Origin: Amoeboradix gromovi
Taxonomy: Eukaryota > Sanchytriomycota > Sanchytriomycetes > Sanchytriales > Sanchytriaceae
Length of the DNA: 21,460 nucleotides
Reading direction: 5' to 3'
Assembly: GCA_018985225.1 (NCBI GenBank)
Contig: JADGIF010000093.1
Coordinates: forward strand, 1-21,460
Every line of letters begins with the position of its first letter. Within the stretch, counting starts at the first letter, position 1. Below the pieces are notes generated by a model. It saw only the letters and a list, made by a program, of their open reading frames with translations. It made no database searches and had not been told where the DNA came from. Shown here in pieces: positions 14,980 through 21,460 of the stretch. The position numbers were made by a program, and so were the translations under genes.

Positions 14980-15899
14980 GTATCAAGAATTGCCCCGATT
15001 GATATCAAATGACATTTTGACCTCAATATTCAAGCAATCGGCACATCTCAATAATGTCAATGTACATATTGTCTCCCTGTGGTTGATGGACAGATGAATG
15101 CATCTATAAAAATAGAACAAGTTGCAATAAGTTATTGCAGCGCTTACAAGAAACCTGAGTAGCAAGAAATAAATTTTATGCAACAATCCCTAAGCACACC
15201 CATTATGTGTATCAATCAAGACTTCCATTCAATGTGATTGAGTCAGCTGATGATTGCTGTCTCATGACATCATATAATCGTTGCTATAACGTCTAGTTAT
15301 TTCCAAAAAGAGTTTTCATCGATACAGTGATTACGCTTCGTAGCCTGTTCTATTTTTATAGATGCAACAATAAGGTACTTTAACGCACTTGATGCTTATA
15401 AGCAATAGGCTAATTTAACATTTGGGACAAGCTTCACCAAATTAAACTAAAGGAAAAGTGGATCACCGAAAAAGATAAATGAGTTACCAGTAATTCAACT
15501 CCCGCAAAAAGGTATCCAGATTGTATCAAGATGTCGTGGCAGACCAATATACTCACCGTAAATCATTATTTGTACCGGAGAACTCGGCGAACGTTGGATT
15601 AATATAATAAAGATCTGTTGATTACAAGCGCTTGGCACCTGAGACATTTGCTGTTAAAAACTTAGTCTAGATTTGCAGATTGTTCCGGCTGACCTTCAAA
15701 GCGATTTGTATCATGATTTTAAGAGACAAATAACATTAGAAAATGGAAGATAATAATTGTAAAAAAGTAGATAGTACACCTTTTGCTTAGACACTCAAAG
15801 ACCTTATTTGAAGGAGATATTGGGTCATTTTGTTATGTTTTAATGAGGGAATGACATTAATGAAAGAAAATTGGTTTGAACGAAGGACTTTTATTACTA
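14980..15899. other. Gene-poor region upstream of VPS28 with coding remnants
   Basis: 920 bp without an intact gene. The first 200 bp should include the VPS28 promoter; the 67-codon minus-strand ORF there (to 15186) looks like chance. 15451-15753 carries overlapping short open frames described separately. The rest is AT-rich with no repeat or RNA gene that I can see. Confidence 0.5.
15451..15753 (+). pseudogene. Cluster of eroded plus-strand reading frames
   Basis: Four protein-like segments follow each other on the plus strand: 15451-15561 (includes KKINELPVIQLPQKGIQIV), 15494-15607 (includes YQDVVADQYTHRKSLFVPEN), 15611-15670 (DYKRLAPETFAVKNL, same frame as the second, separated by TAATAA), and 15679-15753 (IVPADLQSDLYHDFKRQI to a TAA). 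The DxYTxxxxLFVP part vaguely recalls the first catalytic region of retroelement integrases, but the match is too short to claim. Some breaks could be short introns (a 26-nt GT-AG interval 15653-15678 would join APETFA to IVPADL in frame). Origin unknown. Confidence 0.3.
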
Positions 15900-15967
15900 A
15901 TAGTATTTCTTCCTTATGGAGCACCTCCTTTAAAGACGGCTTGGTCTAGTTTTTATATTTGGTGTCC
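15900..15967 (-). repeat. Dispersed repeat, copy A (68 bp)
   Basis: The reverse complement matches 21393-21460 without gaps at about 90 percent identity (7 mismatches by eye in 68). The best-conserved parts are ACCAAATATAAAAACTAGAC and AAAGGAGGTGCTCCATA. It lies in the gene-poor stretch 100 bp beyond the 3' end of the APN2-like gene. Confidence 0.85.
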
Positions 15968-16069
15968 TGCAGCTGTTTATTAAGTGATAAAAGTGTTCAA
16001 AGGAAGATGAGTACGCTTATCACAGCATTTCCAGGTAGATTACTGAAAGATGAGAACTCATGCCGTGAG

Positions 16070-17173
16070 TTAATTTTGATGCTTTTGCCATTGAAAAAAC
16101 TCACATCTTTCATTGAATGGCTTGTTACAGCAATAAAAATATCTTCCCTTGTTAATTCCCTTTTTCACAACCCTTTTTAGTGCGGAAACCTCGTTATGAT
16201 TGCAAAGCACAGGCTTACGATCAATATTGAAATGTTTCAACAAGGTTGATTGCTTCACTTTCTTGACGTTTTCTGAGAATTCTGAATCTGATTTTTTGCG
16301 GTTTTTCTGTTTAATTCCAAAGAAATCTTTCAAATTTTTACTTTTATATGAGTAATTTAGAAATTGTTGCTCTACTATCCCGTTTCTCCAGTTGCTGTCT
16401 AGTTTTGAGTCAAATATATCCAAAATGACTGGGCAATGGTCTGATCCTAGAGTTTCATCCATAATGTTACAATCTTGACATAGAGGAAGGAGGGCTGTAT
16501 TAATCAGAATATAATCAATTCTGGCTCCGCAATTGCTAGGCCTAGTGTCTAAGTACGTATTCCAGCAAGTGTATTTTACATTATCAGGATGAAAATGGCG
16601 GTATACATCTAGTAAGTCATGCTTGATTAGAAATTCAGTAAAAAATAGCCTAAGCGGTTGCTCATTAAAATTTTTCTCTGATCCCGAATAGTAGCAGTCT
16701 ATTTCACGGTGAGATATATTGAAATCCCCAACTATTATAACGTTTTTGCCCTGATATTGCAATTTCGAGACCCTTTGAGAGAGAAAATACAAAAAGTTTT
16801 CTTTAACTATGAAGCGATCGCTGTCGAACTCAGCGCTTGGTACGTATATGTTAATAAGCACAAAATTAGGGAATTCGCACTCCAAATACCGAGCCTCTTC
16901 TTTTTTTTCAAAACCCGGCAAGATATTTGTCATGGACATTGCAGAAGCTTGCTTAAAGATGAATGAGACTCCGCAATAGCCACTGGATGTCTGCGAAGAA
17001 CTCAAGTATACGTTGGATTCAGAAAAATTGAATATTTCCCTGTTAGAATTTGAAAGTTTGGTTTCTTGAAGGCAAATAATATCAACATGACTTTTCTCAA
17101 TAAATTTCCTTAAAACATCATCATTTTTTGTAATTCTTTCCAGTCCGTTTACGTTGAAGGTACACAATCTCAT
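16070..17173 (-). CDS. APN2: APN2-type AP endonuclease (exonuclease III family) with PIP box and zf-GRF
   Basis: 367 residues from ATG 17173 (MRLCTFNVNGLERI). It cleaves DNA at abasic sites in base-excision repair. All catalytic motifs of the exonuclease III/APE fold are present: FNVNG (about 5-9), CLQETKL (about 36-42), INIYVPSAE, GDFNISHREID, RIDYILIN and GSDHCPVILD. The C-terminal extension typical of APN2/APE2 follows: a PCNA-interaction box QSTLLKHF (fits Qxx[LIM]xx[H/F]F) and a zf-GRF zinc motif VLCNHNEVSALKRVVKKG, then GRYFYCC and CEFFQW. This is the Ape2 rather than Ape1 architecture. Shorter than human APE2 (518). The frame is open to 17200 but only with a TTG; the internal ATG sits immediately before the nuclease fold. 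Confidence 0.9.
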   Translation of the reverse strand: MRLCTFNVNGLERITKNDDVLRKFIEKSHVDIICLQETKLSNSNREIFNFSESNVYLSSSQTSSGYCGVSFIFKQASAMSMTNILPGFEKKEEARYLECEFPNFVLINIYVPSAEFDSDRFIVKENFLYFLSQRVSKLQYQGKNVIIVGDFNISHREIDCYYSGSEKNFNEQPLRLFFTEFLIKHDLLDVYRHFHPDNVKYTCWNTYLDTRPSNCGARIDYILINTALLPLCQDCNIMDETLGSDHCPVILDIFDSKLDSNWRNGIVEQQFLNYSYKSKNLKDFFGIKQKNRKKSDSEFSENVKKVKQSTLLKHFNIDRKPVLCNHNEVSALKRVVKKGINKGRYFYCCNKPFNERCEFFQWQKHQN

Positions 17174-17266
17174 ATTTGACTTGAAACCTTTGATGAACAA
17201 AGAAAGTTTTGACGTTTCTCCTCTTGAATGCCAAGTTAAATTAAAAAACAGTTTAAACAGAGATTT

Positions 17267-18535
17267 TTATTCTTCGAATTCTTCATAATTTTCAAGAATA
17301 AATGCCTGACTAAACTTATCGCCTTCACCAATCGTAAAGATCAACCCAACTAGTTTAACCTGTTTTCCACTTCCCACAGCTGTGCAAGTCAGTGGAGTTC
17401 CATCAGATAGATGAGCTTTGCTTCTTTTCATGAACAAACCACCCGGAATACCTGTATTAGGCTGTTTAATTTCGTACAACGCAAATGTATTATCAAATGG
17501 ATAAAAAGTCAATGCAAACTTTCTATCTTCATATCCAACATGGTCTGAATAAGCAGAAAATTTCAGTACGTCTGCCTCATATTTTCTGTTATGGTAAAAC
17601 AATGATGCTTGGTACTCATGGTTTACACTTTCAGAAGTTTCTACAGCTTCTGCCGAAATTGAAATTGGTATCATTTCGATGCTTAGCTTTGAAATAAAAA
17701 ATTTTGATGTGAACTCGTCACAGTCATATATTAAAATTTCTCGGCAATAAATTGTAACGAACTTTCCAATTTCGAATTCACTAGGTTGAAAGTATTTCCC
17801 ACTTGGATGAGTTAATTTCGATCGGTTCAAGAATGACTTGGAATGATTTCTGTCTCCTTGAGCGCACTCGTGCACTTCTATAGAGTTATCTGTCAAGTAA
17901 TACAATACCACTAAATAATGCTTTTCACCAAACATGTTTTTAGAATCATCCCACAGCCCAAAAAATCGCAAAACCTGTTTGTCATATTCAATAAACTGCT
18001 TCAATGGGAATGATTTTACCACTTCATAATTAGTCTTTTGAGTTATTTTCTCAGTCAAAGGTATTCGGAGATTCATTCCTAAATCATATCCATGTTTCTT
18101 TAAATATGCTCTCCCATGATCCTCCATCTGCAACAGCTTGTAGGCCTTCCCATAAACCTTGACAATAGTACCCAACTGCATCTCAAATATTTCAAGATGA
18201 TCATCCCTGTTTTTCATTGCAGTTACTCTATCTAGAATTGCAGTTTTTTTCATAACAACTTTTATAGTTTCGTCCTCTAGAAAGTATGATATAGTGCATA
18301 ATTCACCACTGCTAACATCTTGCGCGATGAAATGGCAGATCATCTTGTCAAGCTGGGCTGTTTTGAATATGGACTGAATCTTTGATTTTGCCTCTTGATT
18401 AACTATATCTACAGTTCTACTTCCTAGCTTGACATCACAGTGGTGCTTCTTTTTAAAGTCTTGAGACTGGTTCAAATTGATCTGATTTCCTGGCAAGAAT
18501 GGTAGACCATGTGTATTCAAAGATTCGTGTGGCAT
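17267..18535 (-). CDS. EFHC1/Rib72-like DM10-domain axonemal protein
   Basis: 422 residues. EFHC1/Rib72 proteins are microtubule inner proteins of the doublet microtubules in motile cilia. The N-terminal GLPFLPGNQINLNQSQDF matches the EFHC opening GLPFLPGxxF. Three DM10-like units are visible: about 85-125 (degenerate, ISYFLEDETIKVV), about 188-280 (KQVLRFFGLWDDS, LYYLTDNSIEVHE, FVTIYCREILIYDCDEFT) and about 306-415 (DVLKFSAYSD, FALTFYPFDNTFALYE, NTGIPGGLFMKR, VGLIFTIGEGDKFSQAF). It ends after the third DM10, lacking the EF-hand region that follows in human EFHC1 (640 residues). ATG 18535 is supported by the match at residue 11. Its presence argues that the organism has a motile flagellate stage. 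Confidence 0.85.
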   Translation of the reverse strand: MPHESLNTHGLPFLPGNQINLNQSQDFKKKHHCDVKLGSRTVDIVNQEAKSKIQSIFKTAQLDKMICHFIAQDVSSGELCTISYFLEDETIKVVMKKTAILDRVTAMKNRDDHLEIFEMQLGTIVKVYGKAYKLLQMEDHGRAYLKKHGYDLGMNLRIPLTEKITQKTNYEVVKSFPLKQFIEYDKQVLRFFGLWDDSKNMFGEKHYLVVLYYLTDNSIEVHECAQGDRNHSKSFLNRSKLTHPSGKYFQPSEFEIGKFVTIYCREILIYDCDEFTSKFFISKLSIEMIPISISAEAVETSESVNHEYQASLFYHNRKYEADVLKFSAYSDHVGYEDRKFALTFYPFDNTFALYEIKQPNTGIPGGLFMKRSKAHLSDGTPLTCTAVGSGKQVKLVGLIFTIGEGDKFSQAFILENYEEFEE

Positions 18536-19396
18536 GATTCTTGGCCTTACTAAAGTCCAAGTATCCTAGAAATTCCACCAAAACCCTAAAAATTCCAATT
18601 GATTAAGTTCCACTCTCCTGTGGCGAGACTGAATAAGCATGCATATTCTCACAATATGCTTGTGAATGCAGAGTAAATGCATCCTAACTGGTGGTCCACA
18701 GGTTTCCTCACTTTTGGCATGGTTGGCTAGTAAAGCTCTATTAGGATTGTCAGTACCTTTCCAGCTATTTATCTTAAATGAGAAACCAGATTATCCTATT
18801 TTTGTTCAAATCAGAAAATTGTAATTTAGGACTATTTGACGGACTAGAGCCATTTAATAACGATAAACCATTCGCTGACTTAAAATCCATTACTTTGAAA
18901 TATAAAAATTATAGCCTCTTAAGATTACAAATTGTACTAAAGAGTCACGTAGTCAGTTTATCTTTACTAACCCCAAATATGTGCAAACTTAGGCAGCGGT
19001 TTCAATGAACATTTGGTTTCCTCCAATTACTGTTACTATTACAAGAAAAGAAAGAACCCATCAGAAAATTGCATCATCGACTGTTATGAACATGTTAAGA
19101 AAAAGAGACAAGAGGATATCATACAGAAAGGTTGCAAGACCATTTAATGATGGTCATGTACCATAGCGCCCTCAAAATTCCAAAATAGTATAAATGCAAT
19201 GAAGCAGATCCACAACTCAGTGAATTTATATGATTAGCAACAAAACAGCACAAAAACTAGTTAGTCTTATAAAAGGAGTATACATTGCAAGTTAATAAGA
19301 TTTGATGCTCTTCAAGTCATATTTCAGCCTGGTCCGTAACTTCTCCCAGTTTTTTAAGAATATGTCAATTTTATTGAAAGAAAAAAGATGGTTTAT
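18536..19396. other. Gene-poor region with coding remnants upstream of the EFHC gene
   Basis: 861 bp without an intact gene. The first about 100 bp should hold the EFHC promoter. 18666-19147 contains frame-shifted coding-like segments, listed separately. The remainder to 19396 is AT-rich and shows no repeat, RNA gene or ORF that I would support. Confidence 0.5.
18666..19147 (+). pseudogene. Frame-shifted coding remnant of unknown family
   Basis: Successive protein-like segments in different plus-strand frames: 18666-18824 (ATG, MQSKCILTGGPQVSSLLAWL... to FVQIRKL), 18811-19008 (SENCNLGLFDGLEPFNNDKP ... LKSHVVSLSLL) and 18974-19147 (ANLGSGFNEHLVSSNYCYYY ... HVKKKRQEDIIQKG). They overlap end to start, as expected for one gene broken by frameshifts, though chance cannot be excluded. 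No family recognised; no GT-AG pairs of about 20-30 nt restore a single frame that I could find. Confidence 0.3.
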
Positions 19397-20035
19397 TTAA
19401 TATTCTTGATAAATTTGCAAATTTGCGATTACCTCAAGTAACTGAATTATCCAATTTTTATCAAATGTTATTAGGAAACCAGAGTCCAAAGGCAATGGGG
19501 AGAAAACTACATCATGATACTGCGATTTAATGTTTTCAGTCATTTTAGGGCAATTCTTAACATCAATGATTGTATATGCCTGTAATGCAACTCTTAATAC
19601 TTGTGAGTAATGATCAGTAGAGACGCGATATTGATTTGCCAGTAGTTCCATTAATTCACGAATAACCGGATCAGACTCAATGTTCTCATACTCTTCAATG
19701 AAATTGTAGATACTTCGGATATTTTCATAGTCCAAATTCAACTCATTTTGAATATGTTCGGAAAACTCATTAACCAAATGATTCCATAAAACCGGAAATC
19801 TGTTAGCCAGCCAAGTTAAAATTACAGACTGGTGAAGAGATGGTGGCGCATCTGGAGACCCTGCAGATGCGGGGACGCTAGGAATTGGAGCTTTGTATTG
19901 CGCATGTAATTGGCGGTAGGCATCTGAACAGTTGAAAAGCCTTGATTCTATTTGAGCATACTCACTTTTGAATCGTTTATCAAACAGGTCAATAGACTGC
20001 TGCATCTCGTGCAATTTTAGTTGAACTGATTCCAT
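19397..20035 (-). CDS. Unidentified protein, 212 aa, N-terminal coiled coil
   Basis: From ATG 20035 (MESVQLKLHEMQQSIDLFDK) the first 45 residues form a heptad-like helix. A Pro/Ala/Ser-rich linker follows (IPSVPASAGSPDAPPS, about 69-84) and then an all-helical-looking domain to the end (WLANRFPVLWNHLVNEF, IYNFIEEYENIESDPVIREL, HYSQVLRVALQAYTI). I do not recognise the family; the layout would suit a subunit of a larger complex. The frame stays open upstream to 20272 without an ATG and reads RARQALQLRPIELSNEGKRR just before the start, which looks coding, so an upstream exon is possible. It diverges from the SRP14-like gene with about 150 bp between starts. Confidence 0.6.
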   Translation of the reverse strand: MESVQLKLHEMQQSIDLFDKRFKSEYAQIESRLFNCSDAYRQLHAQYKAPIPSVPASAGSPDAPPSLHQSVILTWLANRFPVLWNHLVNEFSEHIQNELNLDYENIRSIYNFIEEYENIESDPVIRELMELLANQYRVSTDHYSQVLRVALQAYTIIDVKNCPKMTENIKSQYHDVVFSPLPLDSGFLITFDKNWIIQLLEVIANLQIYQEY

Positions 20036-20182
20036 TTCGATTGTTTGGGACGTTGCTCTCCTCTTTCCCTCATTGGAAAGTTCAATTGGTCTTAATTGTA
20101 ATGCTTGCCGAGCACGAATTGGACAAGCTTTTTCGAAATTAAAAATATCAATACGAATGTAAAGAAAATTGGTTATTCTAAC

Positions 20183-20431
20183 ATGGAGAACGTAGAAGAC
20201 TTTATTGCAATAATAACTACAGCTGTAGATAACAGAGAAATTATAAGCTTCTCGACCAAAAAGTATCATCATGATCTTTTGATACGATTGAAGATTAAAA
20301 ACAAGTCATACAGAAGAATAGTTTCAAAAGATGAGTACAAGTCTTATATAATGTTGTTAGGGAACCGTGCATTTGTGCATCAAACAAGAGAACTTGGTAG
20401 CAAGCAAGATTCGCAAGAAATAATTGAATAA
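20183..20431 (+). CDS. Probable signal recognition particle subunit SRP14
   Basis: 82 residues from ATG 20183. Compared with human SRP14: an initial helix FIAIITTAVDNREIISFSTK (cf. FLTELTRLFQKCRTSGSVYITLKKY), a beta strand LLIRLKIKNKSYRRIVSKDE (cf. LLRATDGKKKISTVVSSKE), and a final helix YKSYIMLLGNRAFVHQTREL (cf. VNKFQMAYSNLLRANMDGLKK). SRP14 with SRP9 binds the Alu domain of SRP RNA and slows elongation. The acidic loop of the mammalian protein is absent, and the protein is short. The assignment relies on pattern and size only. A 13-codon ORF at 20101-20142 precedes it and could be an upstream ORF. Its stop is 1 bp from the ECH1 stop. Confidence 0.5.
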   Translation: MENVEDFIAIITTAVDNREIISFSTKKYHHDLLIRLKIKNKSYRRIVSKDEYKSYIMLLGNRAFVHQTRELGSKQDSQEIIE

Positions 20432-20432
20432 A

Positions 20433-21194
20433 CTATAATTTACTATTTTGTAGCATGCACGCGTTCCAGATTAGCATCGAGTCCAATCCTTGCTGAGTCG
20501 AATTGTTCAAGGCTTCAACTAAATATTTCTTAGTCCCGTGAACGGCAAATTTGTCTTTCTTTGCAATTTCCTCTGCCAGCTTCATTGCCGCACCAAACAT
20601 TTCAGATTTAGTCTCAAAAACCTGAGAGCACAATCCCATTTGAAATGCTTCCTCTCCGTTGAAAAATCTACCTGTAAAACATAGCTCTCTAACTAAGCTC
20701 TGGTTGCCGACAATCTTTGGAAGTCTTTGAAGTGTTCCCACGTCAGCTGCTAGACCGACGTCTATCTCTGCAACCGAAAACTTTGCGTCTTTTGTAGAAA
20801 AGCGGATGTCTACAGCAGATATCAAATCTATCCCTAGTCCAATACAGTATCCATGAACGCAAGCTATCACAGGAAAATGAAACTGTTCAAACAGACTAAA
20901 CGTAGATTGCCATTCCTTTAGAAAAGATTGAATGGCTAAGGACTTATGTGCTGGTGATTTATACTCATTTTTTAACTCAACTGGTAAGTTCTTCAGATCC
21001 AGCCCAGTTGTGAAGCTCTTACAATCCCCACCTTCAACTATTAGTGCATTGACATCTGCCGACTGAATACTTGTCAGCAGCCTACGTAATTCAGAAAAGT
21101 CGCCAGCATTAATGCAATTCTGTTTCGCTGCCTTATTGAGTGTCAAAATTCCAACTTTAGATTCTAAGAGCTTGAACAAAAACATGTGAGACAT
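20433..21194 (-). CDS. ECH1: Delta3,5-delta2,4-dienoyl-CoA isomerase, peroxisomal (ECH1/DCI1)
   Basis: 253-residue crotonase from ATG 21194 (MSHMFLF). It shifts conjugated double bases of 3,5-dienoyl-CoA in beta-oxidation of odd-position unsaturated fatty acids. The core is almost identical to mammalian ECH1: CVHGYCIGLGIDLISAVDIR and then AEIDVGLAADVGTLQRLPK. The three catalytic acids of ECH1 (Asp in GIDL, Glu and Asp in EIDVGLAAD) are all present. The last three residues are SKL, the canonical PTS1 signal, so a peroxisomal location is expected. No N-terminal mitochondrial presequence is evident. A repeat-like sequence (21188-21218) spans the start codon. The next possible start upstream is a TTG, so the ATG is preferred. 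Confidence 0.9.
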   Translation of the reverse strand: MSHMFLFKLLESKVGILTLNKAAKQNCINAGDFSELRRLLTSIQSADVNALIVEGGDCKSFTTGLDLKNLPVELKNEYKSPAHKSLAIQSFLKEWQSTFSLFEQFHFPVIACVHGYCIGLGIDLISAVDIRFSTKDAKFSVAEIDVGLAADVGTLQRLPKIVGNQSLVRELCFTGRFFNGEEAFQMGLCSQVFETKSEMFGAAMKLAEEIAKKDKFAVHGTKKYLVEALNNSTQQGLDSMLIWNACMLQNSKL

Positions 21195-21218
21195 CAAATA
21201 TAAAAACTAGACAAGTCG
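21188..21218 (+). repeat. Partial third copy of the dispersed repeat at the ECH1 start
   Basis: It shares CAAATATAAAAACTAGAC and flanking bases with copies A and B (2 mismatches in the first 25). Read in the ECH1 sense it is GTCTAGTTTTTATATTTG directly followed by the ATG, so it may be a core promoter or leader element rather than a transposon end. Confidence 0.6.
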
Positions 21219-21372
21219 AAAATTCTGTTGTTTCAAGTATGGTAAATTTAGATTTCTAAGCGATGGGGATATCAAAACATAACAACTAAACTAAATTGCT
21301 CAATATATGCGAACAAATGATAAAGGGCTAGGCTGAAAGAGAAAAAATGATAACACAATATTTTGCGTAGCC

Positions 21373-21403
21373 ATTTGGTGATATACTTTTTGGGACACCA
21401 AAT
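21373..21403. repeat. Hairpin: ATTTGGTG / CACCAAAT inverted repeat
   Basis: Perfect 8-bp arms (21373-21380 and 21396-21403) with a 15-nt loop. The right arm is the first part of repeat copy B. Confidence 0.6.
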
Positions 21404-21460
21404 ATAAAAACTAGACTAACTCGTTTTTAAAGGAGGTGCTCCATACGGAGGAAATGCTAT
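21393..21460 (+). repeat. Dispersed repeat, copy B (68 bp, reaches window edge)
   Basis: Ungapped match to the reverse complement of 15900-15967, about 90 percent identical. The match is still in progress at the last base of the window, so the true repeat is longer. It lies about 200 bp upstream of the ECH1 start codon. Confidence 0.85.

Noticed and set aside
14983-15186. 67-codon minus-strand ORF upstream of VPS28
   Set aside because: No motif, unusual composition, and it occupies the VPS28 promoter; likely chance in AT-rich DNA.
15959-16180. 73-codon plus-strand ORF beginning inside repeat copy A
   Set aside because: It has no ATG start at its beginning (GTG) and its second half is antisense to the zf-GRF end of APN2.
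1-21460. tRNA genes, rRNA, CRISPR arrays or bacterial operon signals
   Set aside because: No cloverleaf T-loop consensus, no regularly spaced repeats, no ribosome-binding-site pattern; the gene content is eukaryotic nuclear.
15900-21460. A single composite transposon bounded by the inverted repeats
   Set aside because: The enclosed genes are ordinary housekeeping genes with no transposase, and the repeat core also occurs at the ECH1 start, so the bracketing is probably coincidence.

Overview
The window looks like nuclear DNA from a gene-dense, AT-rich eukaryote, most likely an early-diverging flagellated fungus or close relative (a Rozella-like cryptomycete, an aphelid or a chytrid). This placement is inference. 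It rests on fungal/opisthokont-type housekeeping genes, an EFHC1/Rib72-type axonemal protein (which implies a motile flagellum), very short intergenic spaces, mostly intron-less genes, and two spliceosomal introns of only about 21-22 nt. No tRNA, rRNA or CRISPR array was seen.

Layout, left to right. 1-5220: protoporphyrinogen oxidase (heme), an unidentified membrane protein, the mismatch-repair protein MLH1, and a TVP38/TMEM64-family membrane protein split by a 22-nt intron. 5221-6744: a RABL3-like GTPase whose P-loop is split by a 21-nt intron, and an ethylmalonyl-CoA decarboxylase (ECHDC1)-like crotonase. 6745-9137: a decay zone holding a broken Fanzor/TnpB-family RNA-guided nuclease and other eroded reading frames. 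9138-12114: Rogdi/Rav2, a C2H2 zinc-finger protein and an Atg18/WIPI PROPPIN. 12115-12673: an eroded or intron-containing minus-strand reading frame. 12674-14979: APC8/CDC23, a small single-span membrane protein and the ESCRT-I subunit VPS28. 14980-16069: a second decay zone ending in a dispersed repeat. 16070-18535: an APN2-type AP endonuclease and the EFHC protein. 18536-19396: a third decay zone. 19397-21194: an unidentified protein, a probable SRP14, and a dienoyl-CoA isomerase with a peroxisomal SKL tail. 21195-21460: a second, inverted copy of the dispersed repeat, cut by the window edge.

The intact genes are unlinked housekeeping functions: heme synthesis, DNA repair (MLH1, APN2), autophagy and membrane traffic (PROPPIN, VPS28, TVP38, Rogdi for V-ATPase assembly), cell cycle (APC8), fatty-acid metabolism (two crotonases in apparently different compartments) and motility (EFHC). 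They do not form one pathway. Genes are packed tightly; two convergent pairs have stop codons separated by a single base. The most unusual features are the ultra-short introns, the Fanzor relic with identifiable inactivating lesions, and the inverted repeat pair with a third partial copy at the ECH1 start codon.
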